DNA of 64,000 nt from Methanosarcina flavescens (GCF_001304615.2 NZ_CP032683.1:2852001-2916000); one strand, 5' to 3'; numbered from the stretch's first letter, positions 27,254 to 37,692 are shown. A program made the numbers and translations. The notes: generated by a model not told the origin, from the sequence alone.

Positions 27254-30200
27254 TCAGGGTTTACTTTTTGCAATACCCATCTTCATGGCAATGCCCTCGA
27301 CATCCCAGTCTTTCACAAGGGCTCCGGAAACATCGATATCGCTGCCAAGCTCAAGGATATCGGCTCTTACCTCTTCTGCAATCAGATCCTTGAGGGTTTC
27401 AACGAGCTTCAATACTCTTTCATCTCCAATCCGGACCGAGACGCGGATATTTTCATCCACGACAAGGTCAAGTTCTTTCCTCATATCCTGAAGCCTGCGA
27501 ATTACTTCTCTTGCATATCCTTCAGCTTCCAGTTCGGGAGTCAGGTTCGCATCTACATAGACAAGGCCAGCATCGAATTCTGCACTTGCTGTACCTTCGG
27601 GCAGGGTCTCTTTGAAATTTGCCATGTTCGAAGTTACTGTAACCGTTGTTCCGTCTGCAAGGGAGAGTTCAAACTCGCCAGCCTCAGAGAAAGCTTTCTT
27701 CAGGGCAAAGCCGTCAACTTTCTGCAGGGCAGGAATGACTTTTCCTGCATCTTTCTTGAAAACAGGGCCTATTTTGCCCGGGTCTGGAATCACTTCAAGC
27801 CCGAGTTCATCCCAGCTCTTGCCTACAGGCGTCAGCACAATTGCCTTGGAATTAGTCTGATCCATAAGGACTGAGCGCAAGCTCTCGACAGCCTTTGCTG
27901 CATCCTCACTTTCAGGGGAAACAATTATTCGGGATACAGGCCATCTGAGCTTTCTTCCTGCTTTCTGGCGGGCATTTGAGGTGGCTTCCACAATAGAACG
28001 CACAGTGTCCATTGCTGACTCAAGTTCAGGATCGAGATAAGCTTCATTGACTGTCGGCCAATCGCACATATGAACCGATTCCAGTGCGCTCGAGTCTGCG
28101 TTTCGGATCAGGTTCTGGTACATCTCTTCAGCCAGGTAAGGCATGAAAGGCGAGATCAACTTCGTAAGGGTTACATAGACTTCATAAAGCACGCAATAAG
28201 CTGCAAGCTTATCGGGATCCTCAGCCTCGGTCCAGGTTCTTGGGCGGATAAGCTGGATATACCAGCGGGAGAGGTCTTCCAGAATAAACTCCATGATTTC
28301 GCGCACGGCTTTATGCAGCAGATACCCGCTCATCGCTTCGTCCACGGTTTTGACAACGGATTGGACTCTTGAGAGAATCCATCTGTCCTCCACCCTGAGC
28401 GCGTCTTTTACGGAATCCAGGCTAATTTTTAAAGGATTAAAATTGTCAAGCGCCATGTATGGCAGAGGGAACCTGAAAACATTCCAGAGAATATTAATTG
28501 AACGGTGGATAGTTTCCACTTCTTCAAGGTTGAATTTCAGGTCGTCCCAGGGCGCACTTGAAGAAAGCACATAGGCACGCAGGGTATCAGCCCCGAACCT
28601 GCCAACGATATCCATCGGTGAAATCACGTTTCCAAGGCTCTTGGACATTTTCTTTCCGCCCGCATCAAGCGTAAAACCGTGCATGAGCACACTCTTATAT
28701 GGCGCCTGTCCGAAGCCTACCATGCTTGCTCCCAGTTGAGAATAGAACCAGCCACGGGTTTGGTCATGTCCCTCAGTGATAAAGTCAGCAGGCCACCATT
28801 CATCGAACTGCTCCCGTGTCTGCGGGAACTTCAGGGTAGCCCATGAAGCGACAGCCGAATCAAACCAGACATCAAAAACGTCTTCCACGCGCTTCTTCTC
28901 TCCGCCGCACTCACAGGGGATAGTGACTTTATCCACATAGGGTCGGTGAAGTTCGATGTCCCCGGCTGTTCCTGATTTTTCCAGCAGTTCGGCTTTGGTC
29001 CCTATTACCTCAAGCTTTCCGCACTTTTTACACTTCCAGACCGGTATGGGAATTCCCCAGTAACGCTGCCTGGAGATACACCAATCCCGGGCGCCTTCCA
29101 CCCAGGTTCTGAAACGGGCTGAACCTGCCCAATCAGGGTACCAGTCTACAGCATCGATTTCCTCAAGCATCTTATCTTTTATCTCGGTAACTTTGAGGAA
29201 CCACTGTTCGGTTGCCAGATAGATAATGGGCGTTTTGCAGCGCCAGCAGTGCCCGTACCTGTGCGTGATTGTCCCTTCCGCAAGCAACCTGTTGCGTTCC
29301 CTGAGATCTTCAACTATAATCGGGTTTGCTTCCCTTACATTCTTGCCTGCATATTCCCCGGCTTCCTCGGTATAGGAACCATTCGGGCCCACCGGGCAGA
29401 GAATCGGAAGGTTATACTTCACACCAAGGTTAAAGTCATCCAGACCGTGTCCAGGGGCGATATGTACACAGCCTGTGTTTTCTACAGCTACGAAATCGGC
29501 AAGATAAACTCCGTGCTTTATCTCATTCTGGATGGGCACAAGATCCCAGACAGGGCTTTCGTACTCAAGTTTTGTAAGCTTGTCACCGCGCATCGTTTCA
29601 AGTACTTCGTAGTCAACATACCTTCCCTGTTTAAGGACATTTTTGATAAGGTCTGTAGCCGTAATCAAAATTTCTTCGGAACCGTCCTGCCTGATAGCTC
29701 TGAATTTCGAGTATTCAAAGTCTGGATGTACGGCTACAGCTACGTTTGCAGGAATTGTCCAGGGGGTTGTTGTCCAGATGACTATGAAGGTGTTTTCCTC
29801 ACCTTTGACCTTGAATTTCACATAAATGGAAGGGTCGGTTCTTTCGGAATATTCAACCTCTGAATCCGCAATTGCCGTCTCACAGCGTGGGCACCAGTTG
29901 ACCGAGCGCTTGCCAACTTCAAGCAGGGCTTTTTCGTTTGCCTGCTTAAGGGTCCACCAGGCAGCCTCGATGTAGTTGTCTTTTAAGGTCATGTAGGGGT
30001 CTTCCCAGTTCATCCAGACCCCAAGCCTCTGGAATTGTTCGGTCATTGCCTGTTTCTGGGTGAGAGCGAATTCCTTGCATTTTTCAATGAAATTCTCTAC
30101 CCCAAAGCTCTCTATGTCCTTTTTCGATTTGAAGCCTAGCACACCTTCGACTTTGACCTCGATTGGCAGGCCGTGCATATCCCAGCCCGGGCGCTCGAGG

Positions 30201-30436
30201 ATATTATGGTTATTCATGGAATAATAGCGAAGAATGGAGTCTTTAATGATCTTGTTCCAGGCAGTCCCAAGGTGGATATGTCCGGTCGTATATGGGGGTC
30301 CATCAACAAAAAAAAGCTTTTTTCCGGTCTTGCGGTGCTCTCGGGTTTTTCGATAAGCTTCGCTATCTTCCCAGAGCTGCGTTACCTTCTTTTCGATTTG
30401 CTCTGCATTATATTTGGCAGTGATTTCTTTTATCAT
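27254..30436 (-). CDS. ileS: isoleucyl-tRNA synthetase
   Basis: A 1060-residue class I synthetase charging tRNA-Ile. Motifs: [11 protein letters not shown] (HIGH-type signature), editing domain in residues 200-400 ([15 protein letters not shown]), GWFYSQL, and KMSKSLGN near residue 600. The anticodon-binding domain and a C-terminal zinc-less extension follow. The size and the C-terminal layout fit the archaeal/eukaryotic type. Intact over 3.2 kb. Confidence 0.97.
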   Translation of the reverse strand: MIKEITAKYNAEQIEKKVTQLWEDSEAYRKTREHRKTGKKLFFVDGPPYTTGHIHLGTAWNKIIKDSILRYYSMNNHNILERPGWDMHGLPIEVKVEGVLGFKSKKDIESFGVENFIEKCKEFALTQKQAMTEQFQRLGVWMNWEDPYMTLKDNYIEAAWWTLKQANEKALLEVGKRSVNWCPRCETAIADSEVEYSERTDPSIYVKFKVKGEENTFIVIWTTTPWTIPANVAVAVHPDFEYSKFRAIRQDGSEEILITATDLIKNVLKQGRYVDYEVLETMRGDKLTKLEYESPVWDLVPIQNEIKHGVYLADFVAVENTGCVHIAPGHGLDDFNLGVKYNLPILCPVGPNGSYTEEAGEYAGKNVREANPIIVEDLRERNRLLAEGTITHRYGHCWRCKTPIIYLATEQWFLKVTEIKDKMLEEIDAVDWYPDWAGSARFRTWVEGARDWCISRQRYWGIPIPVWKCKKCGKLEVIGTKAELLEKSGTAGDIELHRPYVDKVTIPCECGGEKKRVEDVFDVWFDSAVASWATLKFPQTREQFDEWWPADFITEGHDQTRGWFYSQLGASMVGFGQAPYKSVLMHGFTLDAGGKKMSKSLGNVISPMDIVGRFGADTLRAYVLSSSAPWDDLKFNLEEVETIHRSINILWNVFRFPLPYMALDNFNPLKISLDSVKDALRVEDRWILSRVQSVVKTVDEAMSGYLLHKAVREIMEFILEDLSRWYIQLIRPRTWTEAEDPDKLAAYCVLYEVYVTLTKLISPFMPYLAEEMYQNLIRNADSSALESVHMCDWPTVNEAYLDPELESAMDTVRSIVEATSNARQKAGRKLRWPVSRIIVSPESEDAAKAVESLRSVLMDQTNSKAIVLTPVGKSWDELGLEVIPDPGKIGPVFKKDAGKVIPALQKVDGFALKKAFSEAGEFELSLADGTTVTVTSNMANFKETLPEGTASAEFDAGLVYVDANLTPELEAEGYAREVIRRLQDMRKELDLVVDENIRVSVRIGDERVLKLVETLKDLIAEEVRADILELGSDIDVSGALVKDWDVEGIAMKMGIAKSKP

Positions 30437-30718
30437 ATAGGGGTCTCCCTGAAGAAAGATTAGGTAAAGTGAAAGTGCGGTCAGTGCAGTTCTTATTCTG
30501 CAGCCGCTCGATATGTATTACTAATAAATTTTAACCGGTGGACTGTTGGAAAACTTTACTACCGGTCGCTTATATATTATACTTCAAATAAGTATTTAAC
30601 GAACACAATATCCGTTTTCGGGAAAGAAAACCTTTGCCTATCCTGAAAGAAACGGATCTTCCACACGCCAATCAATTTATTCAGTAATTGCTGAACTTGA
30701 TTTAAGCTTTGTTATAAC

Positions 30719-30830
30719 CAAGCCTTTTTTTAATAAAGCTTGATCGCAAGCCTTTTTAAAAAAGGCTTGAGCGCAAACTTTTTAGAAAAAAGTTTGATCA
30801 AAAACCTTTTGAGAAAAGGTTTTATCGAAA
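30719..30830. repeat. array of four 27-bp hairpin units
   Basis: Successive stem-loops start at 30719, 30747, 30774 and 30801, so the last three units have an exact 27-bp period. Stems: CAAGC/GCTTG (weak), CAAGCCTTTTT/AAAAAGGCTTG, CAAACTTTTT/AAAAAGTTTG and AAAACCTTTT/AAAAGGTTTT. Stem sequences differ between units while pairing is kept by matching changes on both arms. Spacers are short and alike (GATCGC, GAGCGC, GATCAA, TATCGA). Confidence 0.8.
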
Positions 30831-30906
30831 ACGGCATGCCTTTTGGATTTGGTAACCTTATCCCCAAACCCTATCCGGTGTGATAAACCGGCGCAATGGT
30901 TTCAGT

Positions 30907-30929
30907 CAAGCCTTTTCTTAAAAGGGTTG
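30907..30929. repeat. outlying fifth hairpin of the array
   Basis: CAAGCCTTTT, a CTT loop, AAAAGGGTTG, followed by CAGCGCAATGGTTTCAG. The tail GCGCAATGGTTTCAG also occurs at about 30891, just before this hairpin, so a unit appears to have been duplicated. Confidence 0.6.
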
Positions 30930-31097
30930 CAGCGCAATGGTTTCAGAGCAGCGGTTTGTGGACTAAAACCAATAAGAAAGACTCAAGGGATAAAAGAAAC
31001 GGGCAATTGTGAGAAAAAGGGGAGAAAATTCTCCCATATTAAAAATTTGTTTGAAAAAATAGTTATAAGAGAATTTTTATTTGCAAGTCTATTCTTC

Positions 31098-31301
31098 TTA
31101 TCTTCTACCCCTGAGGGTTTTCCATATTACAGCAATTCTCTCTATATCAATATGAGTGTAGCCTTCTTCTTTTGTAGTCCATTTAAGGCTGAGAACCCCA
31201 TCATTGACTTCAGCAGCAATTCCTCTGTATGTGGTATTCCCCCCAATGTCGATCTCAACTTCTTTGCCCAGATAATACTTCTCAATGAACTCCTGTTTCA
31301 T
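31098..31301 (-). CDS. small conserved protein, MM0924-like
   Basis: A 67-residue protein (MKQEFIEKYYLGKEVEIDIG start, then TTYRGIAAEVNDGVLSLKW). The alternating beta-strand pattern suggests an Sm-like small barrel, similar to the MM0924 group of Methanosarcina; this match is from memory. Start at ATG 31301; a TTG three codons upstream is less likely. It stands alone between ileS and a membrane protein gene. No catalytic motif. Confidence 0.65.
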   Translation of the reverse strand: MKQEFIEKYYLGKEVEIDIGGNTTYRGIAAEVNDGVLSLKWTTKEEGYTHIDIERIAVIWKTLRGRR

Positions 31302-31569
31302 TATCCTCAACTCTCGGAATTTAATTTCCGGATGACAGTCCGGTGATACAATTACTAGGATATAGTTAGTTTCATGCAGTATATTATATTTAAAAAAACA
31401 GGGATTCTGAACATAGCTTCTTTATCCGCGAGTTAAAGAACCCCTGATATCGAATTTGCCTTAAAGCTGACCTGAATACCTGAAAATAAATTTGTATAAT
31501 GGTTCAGAATCCTAAGCTTTTCCCATACACGGTAGGGAAGATCAGGACCCTGAACTTTCCTAACCAAGA

Positions 31570-32598
31570 TCAAAAACCTGGCTCAGGCTTATTAAACCCG
31601 TTTTCAGGTTCTACGACAGGAGCATCAAAGAAAGGAATTTCTGCATCTGCAAACCAGGCTTCGAGGAAGCTCAGCAGATGATATTTCATGAAAACCACAA
31701 AGGGAACACTAAGGAAAAACAGGGTCCCCAGGATTAAAAACAGTTCTATAATGATAAAGGGGGTCAGGAGTATCCAGATAAAAGATTCCGATACAAGCAG
31801 AGAAAATAAGAAGTACAGAACCCCGTCAAAAATAAGGAAACCAAGCACCAGAACCAGCATCATCAGCACGAAGAGAAAAATTACAATAATGCCCGTCCCT
31901 ATCCCGAGTGCAAACCTGACAAGCCAGTAAACTACAACCTCCTTCCAGCTTTTTCTGAAATTTCCATAAATCATGCGGAAAGCTGGAAGGATGCCTTTAT
32001 CCCGGTAAATGGAAACTGGGATTGCAAGACTGATAAAGGATTCTATTGCAATCGCAAGCAGAGCTAATAAGATAAATAATCCCACAAGCCAGAAAATCTC
32101 TCCAAGCAATTTAGGCCAGGCAAAATCAGAAGGACTTTCGAGGATAATGGGGAGAATGGGGAGAAAGGCTATTCCAAGGAGCACCAGAAATACAAGCCCT
32201 ATGGCTAAGCGCACCAGCAGTAGATAGAATCCCTTTCCAAGGAACCTTCGTGAATAAGCCCAGAACTTTACTTCGTTTCTAACAAGGGATTCCACAAAAA
32301 CAAACTCCATGACACTGGAAATATACGAAAGAATCAAAACTAGAATAAGAAAGAATAATACTGCTATTAAAATTGCGGGGATTGACAAAGTTGCTGGGAG
32401 TTCAATAATCGGAAAATTGTTTCCTAAGTCTTGCATCTCCGTACTGTAATTGGTCGAACTCCCATAACCCGATCCAGCCCCGCCTAACAGAATGATAATT
32501 GCGAGTTTTGCCCATTTCCAGAAGTCAAAAGGTTCAAAAAGAACTTTTCTTGTTCTTGAGATAGCTCTATATACTGCTTCTATTCCGTACCAGCTCAT
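31570..32598 (-). CDS. multi-pass membrane protein, DUF7544-like
   Basis: A 342-residue integral membrane protein with about seven hydrophobic segments (roughly 28-45, 73-95, 125-150, 165-190, 220-245, 250-270, 280-310). N-terminal AVYRAISRTRKVLFEPFDFWKW is typical of a membrane-protein group shared by Methanosarcina and haloarchaea. No transport or enzymatic motif is visible, so the role is unknown. The C-terminal 35 residues are soluble and Pro/Glu-rich. Confidence 0.75.
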   Translation of the reverse strand: MSWYGIEAVYRAISRTRKVLFEPFDFWKWAKLAIIILLGGAGSGYGSSTNYSTEMQDLGNNFPIIELPATLSIPAILIAVLFFLILVLILSYISSVMEFVFVESLVRNEVKFWAYSRRFLGKGFYLLLVRLAIGLVFLVLLGIAFLPILPIILESPSDFAWPKLLGEIFWLVGLFILLALLAIAIESFISLAIPVSIYRDKGILPAFRMIYGNFRKSWKEVVVYWLVRFALGIGTGIIVIFLFVLMMLVLVLGFLIFDGVLYFLFSLLVSESFIWILLTPFIIIELFLILGTLFFLSVPFVVFMKYHLLSFLEAWFADAEIPFFDAPVVEPENGFNKPEPGF

Positions 32599-32711
32599 GA
32601 TATAGAATTTTGTTCAGATGATAAATAATTATCTAGAAAGTCAGATTTGAGAATTCTCAAATAAATGTAAATGTATCCATACATTAAAATTTATTTCTGA
32701 GCAAATCATTT

Positions 32712-32770
32712 TCAGAATTCAGCGATCTTTTCAGAAATTCAGTAATCTTCTCAGAAATTCAGTGACCTTC
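32712..32770. repeat. three tandem copies of a 20-bp unit
   Basis: TCAGAAATTCAGTAATCTTC and close variants at 32712, 32731 and 32751. Noncoding, between the end of the ATPase operon (atpG) and the start of the membrane protein gene. Confidence 0.8.
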
Positions 32771-32789
32771 TCAGGTCTAGATAGTGGAC

Positions 32790-33746
32790 TTATTTATCAG
32801 CTTCTCGTTTTATCCAGAGTTTGTGCTCAGTCATATTGCCTTTGCGGTGATCAGAACTGCGAGACCTGGATAGCGCTTCGAAGCCTGAGACAACCTCAAA
32901 CAGCTCCTCGTCGATGCCACTCTGCCGCACACGGTAAAATTCTCCATTAAGGTTCTCAAGCAATTCCTCAATATTTTTGTCGGCACGCTGCATTGCTGCC
33001 AGCCTGCTCGAATTTTCACTTGCCAGGGATTCGGCACAAGCCCGAAAAAGTGAGACGAAAAGGTATTCACTTATTATCGCTCGTGTGGTTTCTTCGCTGT
33101 CCCCTATGACTTCAGGCAGGTTCTTAGTTGGCCAGGAGAGTTTAGCCAGATCACTTTGCCAGGTCTCGTCCAGTGGCAGCAATCGCTGACTGACTGGCTC
33201 ATAAGTAATCCTGGTTTTGTGGCGGTTATAAAAAAGATAGAGTTCAGTATTCTCGTCCTGGCTGCGAAGCTTTTCGCTCTCCAAAAGAATCTGTCCTATA
33301 AGCGGAGTAATAGCCTTGACAGAGTTTGGTACCGCAAACAGCCCGACAAGTGGCAAACCCGCTTCTGCCAAACGTGAATAAACACGTTCACCTACACCCC
33401 AAACCTGAACTTTGCCTGGCAAAGCTGCCAGCTTCTTGACGGCATAATCCTTTATAATATCATTAAACTGACCTACCAGCCCCTGATCTGAACCAAATAC
33501 AACAGCACCCACCGTGCCAGTACTCATCTGCTTTTTTCGTTTTGAAGGAGTAACTGAGGTTCCGATTTCCCGGAAACATGTGCTCAATCCTAACTCAACT
33601 GTACGATAGTAGTCAGACAATGCACTGACTGATTTTTCATATTGTCCTACATTTGAGGCTGCCAGAGCTTTCATTGTTCGAACGACAGATTGAAGATCAT
33701 TTGCTCTATCGATTTTTAGGCGCAGACTTGCCAGAGTTTCGCTCAT
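32790..33746 (-). CDS. atpG: N-ATPase gamma subunit
   Basis: A 318-residue gamma subunit, the central rotor shaft of F1. The N-terminal helix ([26 protein letters not shown]) and C-terminal helix ([20 protein letters not shown]) match the family; canonical gamma is shorter in its middle region, and here the C-terminus has an extra 25-residue basic tail after VVSGFEAL. It overlaps the end of atpA by 4 bp. It is the last gene of the operon, as in N-ATPase clusters of bacteria. Confidence 0.9.
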   Translation of the reverse strand: MSETLASLRLKIDRANDLQSVVRTMKALAASNVGQYEKSVSALSDYYRTVELGLSTCFREIGTSVTPSKRKKQMSTGTVGAVVFGSDQGLVGQFNDIIKDYAVKKLAALPGKVQVWGVGERVYSRLAEAGLPLVGLFAVPNSVKAITPLIGQILLESEKLRSQDENTELYLFYNRHKTRITYEPVSQRLLPLDETWQSDLAKLSWPTKNLPEVIGDSEETTRAIISEYLFVSLFRACAESLASENSSRLAAMQRADKNIEELLENLNGEFYRVRQSGIDEELFEVVSGFEALSRSRSSDHRKGNMTEHKLWIKREADK

Positions 33747-35404
33747 TGTTTCTCTTCAGCCTCCGGTTCGGGTTTTCCTTCAGTTTGAACTTCCTGCCCT
33801 GTTTTATCGCCAGTCTGGGATTCAGGCACGGATTTTTCCCCAGCTTTAGCTTCTGACTCATTCTCTGTTTCGGCTCTGGGCTGAAAATGTTCCAGTGCTT
33901 TACGCGCGATCCCAAGGATTGTTTTTCGGTCATTGTCGGTCAATTCTGCATCAGCTTTGAGATGTTCGCGCACCTCTGCAGGGATATCAGCTACTGCCCT
34001 GCGTAGGGACGCTTCAGCCTCCTCCATCCGATCAAGTGGCACGCTGTCGAAAAGTTTAGCATTTAAAGCAAGCAGAAGAACAATTTGATCGGGTACGGGC
34101 AATGGAGAGGATTCCGGCTGCTTGAGAAGGGCACGGATACGCCTGCCATGCTCTATTATCCTGCGTGTGTTCTCATCCAGCCTGGCACCAAACCGGGTAA
34201 AAGCTTCGAGTTCTTCAAACTGCGAGTAGGCTAGCTTTAGATCTCCAGCCACTTCGCGGTAGGCAGCAAGCTGTGCTTTACCGCCTACGCGGGAAACAGA
34301 TTTGCCGACATCAACTGCAGGCAGTACTCCCAGCTCAAACAATGAAGGTGAGAGGTAAATCTGCCCGTCAGTAATTGAAATCAAATTGGTTGGAATATAG
34401 GCTGAAATATTCTGTGCTTCGGTTTCAATAATGGGAAGAGCAGTAAGTGAGCCCCCACCTAGCTTTTCGAACAGGTGGGTAGCTCGCTCCAATAACCGTG
34501 AGTGGATATAAAAAATATCGCCAGGATACGCTTCACGCCCCGGAGGGCGGCGAAGCAAGAGGGAAAGTTCGCGATAAGCACGCGCATGATTGGTCAGGTC
34601 GTCATAAACAATTAGCACATCCCGGCCAGCTTCCATAAAATACTCTGCAATGCTAGTAGCAGCATAAGGAGCAATATAGGTTAGTCCTGATGGGTCGTTG
34701 CCCTCAGTCACCACAACGACAGTATAATCCATTGCACCTTTTTCGCGCAAGGTTGCTACTGCCCTGGCAACTGCTGAGGCACGCTGACCAATTGCACAAT
34801 AAACACATAGGACATCATAATCGCGCTGATTGAGGATTGTATCAATTGCAATTGCAGTTTTTCCAGTCTGACGATCTCCTAAAATTAACTCTCTCTGGCC
34901 ACGTCCTACTGGAATTAACGCATCAATAACTTTGATACCTGTTTGAAGGGGCACGCTGACAGGAGAACGGTTCATAATTGCTGCACTGGGGCGCTCAATA
35001 GGCAAGCGCTTACTGGAGATTACAGGTCCTTTGCCGTCCAATGGGCGGCCCAGAGGATCGATCACTCGCCCTAACAAACCCTCGCCTACAGCTACATCCA
35101 TAACCCTACCAGTACGTTCAACCTGGTCCCCTGCATTCAGATGATAGTATTCGCCGAGCAGGACAACCCCGATTTCCTCTTCGTCCACGTTAAAAGCAAT
35201 CCCATACACATCGCCGGGAAACTTTATCAGTTCCTCAAAACCCACACCAGGAAGGCTGAAGACATTGGCAATACCTGTAGAGACCGTCTTTATAGTGCCA
35301 ACCTCCCTTAGAGTAAGCCTTGGAGTGGATGACTCACGTACCTCGCTGATCTCATTGAAAACCCTATCTAAAATATCCTTCAGGCTTGTAGCTTCCATGT
35401 CCAT
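33743..35404 (-). CDS. atpA: N-ATPase alpha subunit
   Basis: A 553-residue F1 alpha subunit, the non-catalytic nucleotide-binding subunit. Walker A is [14 protein letters not shown]; the downstream [18 protein letters not shown] and [21 protein letters not shown] motifs are intact. The last 45 or so residues form an acidic Glu/Lys/Gln-rich tail not seen in ordinary F1 alpha. It ends 4 bp into atpG, indicating translational coupling. Confidence 0.96.
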   Translation of the reverse strand: MDMEATSLKDILDRVFNEISEVRESSTPRLTLREVGTIKTVSTGIANVFSLPGVGFEELIKFPGDVYGIAFNVDEEEIGVVLLGEYYHLNAGDQVERTGRVMDVAVGEGLLGRVIDPLGRPLDGKGPVISSKRLPIERPSAAIMNRSPVSVPLQTGIKVIDALIPVGRGQRELILGDRQTGKTAIAIDTILNQRDYDVLCVYCAIGQRASAVARAVATLREKGAMDYTVVVVTEGNDPSGLTYIAPYAATSIAEYFMEAGRDVLIVYDDLTNHARAYRELSLLLRRPPGREAYPGDIFYIHSRLLERATHLFEKLGGGSLTALPIIETEAQNISAYIPTNLISITDGQIYLSPSLFELGVLPAVDVGKSVSRVGGKAQLAAYREVAGDLKLAYSQFEELEAFTRFGARLDENTRRIIEHGRRIRALLKQPESSPLPVPDQIVLLLALNAKLFDSVPLDRMEEAEASLRRAVADIPAEVREHLKADAELTDNDRKTILGIARKALEHFQPRAETENESEAKAGEKSVPESQTGDKTGQEVQTEGKPEPEAEEKQ

Positions 35405-35535
35405 CGACTCTTTATGTGGATTTTGGCTAGGATTGACGCTTTGTTCAGTTAAAAATTAGGGTTCATTCTCAGACTCCTGCTCATTCCCGGATTCCTATTC
35501 AGGTTTAGATATATCAGATGTGGTTTCATGCCTGG

Positions 35536-36366
35536 TTACGCTCCAGATTCGGTTTTTGACCTTGATTCATCCGATTCAGGCTCAGGCTCTGGTTTGGCCT
35601 CACCTCTGGGCTGTTCTTTCAGAAGCTCGTCAATACTTGTTTCCAGAGATGTGAGATAATCTTTAATACTCCACGCCACTTTTTGTCCGTTTGTTGTTAA
35701 CTCAATACCGTTGACCAGATCCGGAGTAGTTTCGAACTTTGGTTGAATTTCTACATTAAGTGCTTCCTTAATTGTCTTTTTTATCAGATCGCGCTGTGTT
35801 TGAGGAAGATCGAATGCGGTGCGTACATTCACGGAACCAGGTGACGCACTAATCTCTGAGGTCAGTTGCTCCTTCTCTTCACCTTTTAACTCGTGCAGTC
35901 TTCGAGCAAACACGTCAACAGCACTTTCTTCGAGGCTTGCTCCAGCCAGATCTCTCAGGACTTTTCTAGCTATGGCAAAAACTTCCTTTTGAGTCCGGCG
36001 GCTTATCTCCCGATTTAAGTTCTCTCTGTCAGTCCTTAATGCTTCCAGCTGTTTTGCCTTCAAATCCAAAGCTTCTCTCCGTGCTTCCTCTAGGAGCCGC
36101 TGGCGTTCTGCTCTTGCTTCATCCTGTGCCCTTTTGAGGAGTTCGGCGCGCTGTTGGTCAAATTCCTCGTTCTTACGCTTGAACTCTTCTTTCTCTCTTT
36201 GTGCTTCTGCCTCTTTTGCATCGGCATTCGCAAGTTCATCTGCCACCTTTTTCTCACGCGTATCAATAGCGTTGAGAATGGGTTTATAAAGAAAGCGCTT
36301 CAGCAACCACACAAGTATGAGGAAGTTGAATATCTGTGCAATGACAGTGAACCAATCGATCAGCAT
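35536..36366 (-). CDS. atpF: N-ATPase b subunit with delta-like C-terminal domain
   Basis: A 276-residue protein. Residues 5-25 are the membrane anchor, about 30-140 a long charged coiled coil of the stator stalk, and about 140-245 resemble the delta subunit (TPDLVNGIELTTNGQKVAWS). The operon has no separate atpH (delta), so this fusion probably supplies stator attachment to F1. The last 30 residues are a Pro/Glu/Ser-rich tail. GAGGAA precedes the ATG. Separated from atpA by 130 bp. Confidence 0.9.
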   Translation of the reverse strand: MLIDWFTVIAQIFNFLILVWLLKRFLYKPILNAIDTREKKVADELANADAKEAEAQREKEEFKRKNEEFDQQRAELLKRAQDEARAERQRLLEEARREALDLKAKQLEALRTDRENLNREISRRTQKEVFAIARKVLRDLAGASLEESAVDVFARRLHELKGEEKEQLTSEISASPGSVNVRTAFDLPQTQRDLIKKTIKEALNVEIQPKFETTPDLVNGIELTTNGQKVAWSIKDYLTSLETSIDELLKEQPRGEAKPEPEPESDESRSKTESGA

Positions 36367-36386
36367 AAGCTATTTTCCTCTGCAAC

Positions 36387-36662
36387 TCAGGTAATTGCTC
36401 TATTCCAGAACGGGTTGGCAAAGATCAGAATAATCGAGATAACGAAACAATAGATAGAAAGAGACTCGATCATAGCCAGTCCAACGAACAGGGTCCGGGT
36501 AATGGTTGCCGAAGCGTCGGGTTGCTGTGCCAGTGAACTCAGAGCTGTCGCAACAGCTCGCCCTTCACCGATTGCAGGTCCTAGAACCCCAATACCTATA
36601 GTGATACCGGAGGTGGCAATTGATGCCACCGCGATTATAGTTGTATAATTATCTAAAGCCAT
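36387..36662 (-). CDS. atpE: N-ATPase c subunit (rotor ring)
   Basis: A 91-residue hairpin of two membrane helices forming the c ring. Helix 1 has GPAIGEGRA with Glu33; helix 2 has IESLSIY with Glu66, Ser67 and Tyr71. Glu66/Ser67/Tyr71 match the sodium ligands of Na+-type c subunits, and Glu33 replaces the usual Gln, giving two carboxylates per subunit as described for N-ATPases. So a Na+ or possibly mixed Na+/H+ ring is likely. AGGGG precedes the ATG. Confidence 0.95.
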   Translation of the reverse strand: MALDNYTTIIAVASIATSGITIGIGVLGPAIGEGRAVATALSSLAQQPDASATITRTLFVGLAMIESLSIYCFVISIILIFANPFWNRAIT

Positions 36663-36698
36663 AATATCCCCTTCTGTTCTTAGTTGTTATTTCTATTC

Positions 36699-37388
36699 TT
36701 ATTCTCCAGTTTCACGCCTGGATTTGCTGGTTCGGGTGGCGGCAGTAATATAAACTGTAGCCAGGATACTGAAAATATAGGCCTGCACCATTCCAATGAG
36801 CAGACCTAGAGCAATCATGAGCTCCGGGAAGATGAACGGCGCAATGGTCAGCAAAATGGCAACGATCATCGTGCCACTCATAATATTACCGAACAGACGA
36901 ATTGCCAGAGACATGGTGCGGGATAGCTCACTGATTATATTAAACGGCAACATAATAATCGTAGGTTCTGTATACGACCTCAGGTAGTAACCAACTCCTT
37001 GCTCTTCGATCCCGAAAAGCGGCACAGCTACAAACACGCATAATGCAAGCGCAGCAGTGGTTGAAAGAGAGCCAGTAGGCGGTTCATAGCCTGGAATAAT
37101 AATACAAAGGTTAGCTACGGCAATGAACAGAAAAAGAGTGCCCAGAAAACCCAGATACTTTCGTGGCTTATCCAGGCCGACGTCATCAATCTGCTTCAAA
37201 ATACTCGTGACAATAATTTCCAGAATATTCTGCCAGCGAGAACGTTTTAGACCTGTGGAAAGTTTGTCTGTAACGATTTTTGAGCCGACTGCCATTACAA
37301 GCATTAGTCCCCAGGTGTACACAATGGTAGCGTTGAACTTGATAAATCCGTACTGCCAGAAAATCAGCTCATCAGGGCTAATTCGCAT
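36699..37388 (-). CDS. atpB: N-ATPase a subunit (ion channel)
   Basis: A 229-residue membrane protein with 5-6 helices, forming the ion half-channels against the c ring. The essential Arg sits in SLAIRLFGNIMSG. The last 15 residues are polar and basic. The ATG at 37388 has AAGGAGG upstream and lies 10 bp inside the end of the extended atpR frame, so the two are translationally coupled. Confidence 0.94.
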   Translation of the reverse strand: MRISPDELIFWQYGFIKFNATIVYTWGLMLVMAVGSKIVTDKLSTGLKRSRWQNILEIIVTSILKQIDDVGLDKPRKYLGFLGTLFLFIAVANLCIIIPGYEPPTGSLSTTAALALCVFVAVPLFGIEEQGVGYYLRSYTEPTIIMLPFNIISELSRTMSLAIRLFGNIMSGTMIVAILLTIAPFIFPELMIALGLLIGMVQAYIFSILATVYITAATRTSKSRRETGE

Positions 37389-37692
37389 GACTGGCCTCCT
37401 TTGTTAACTGATTCGATTCTTCCTCCGGGAGTCTGGTGAATCTGAGCACAACACTGCGCATAACGAAAAACCCGAATAAGCATATTAACAGCCTCTCCTA
37501 GTGGCCTCCTGAAGCGAAGCAAAATCCAGCAACAGAGGTGCCAGTACGCAGCAGCAGGCTGCCGAGGAACCACAATGCGGGTCGCCTGGATGAAAGCCCC
37601 CTCTGAACCGTCCACCAGAGACCTCCGAAGAAAAAAGCTCCTAGCAAAAAACCAGCTGCCAGCGCCGAGGTGAGATTTAAAGCATCATTCAT
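37378..37692 (-). CDS. atpR: N-ATPase AtpR with in-frame UAG (possible pyrrolysine)
   Basis: AtpR is a small membrane protein unique to N-ATPase operons, thought to help c-ring assembly. From ATG 37692 (AGGAGG six bases upstream), 64 codons encode two hydrophobic helices and end at a TAG (plus 37498-37500) after FCFASGGH. The frame continues in the same phase as ERLLICLFGFFVMRSVVLRF, a helix expected in full-length AtpR, and ends at TAG 37378-37380, with TGA two codons on. So full AtpR (104 residues) needs read-through at codon 65. Either UAG is read as pyrrolysine, or a TGG or CAG codon has mutated and AtpR is truncated. Confidence 0.8.

Larger units (their letters stand above)
30437..31097. 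other. intergenic with tandem hairpin array
   Basis: About 660 bp upstream of ileS. It holds the ileS promoter near 30560-30600 (TATATATTATA-like) and then a striking hairpin array (see 30719-30830 and 30907-30929). A frame through the array stays open (to 30883) but has no ribosome site. Confidence 0.5.

Noticed and set aside
29249-29863. 204-codon open frame antisense to ileS
   Set aside because: Shadow of ileS; no ribosome site, and ileS is intact on the other strand.
30724-30883. Open frame through the hairpin array
   Set aside because: The 27-bp period is a multiple of three so a frame stays open, but there is no start with a ribosome site and the pairing pattern explains the sequence better.
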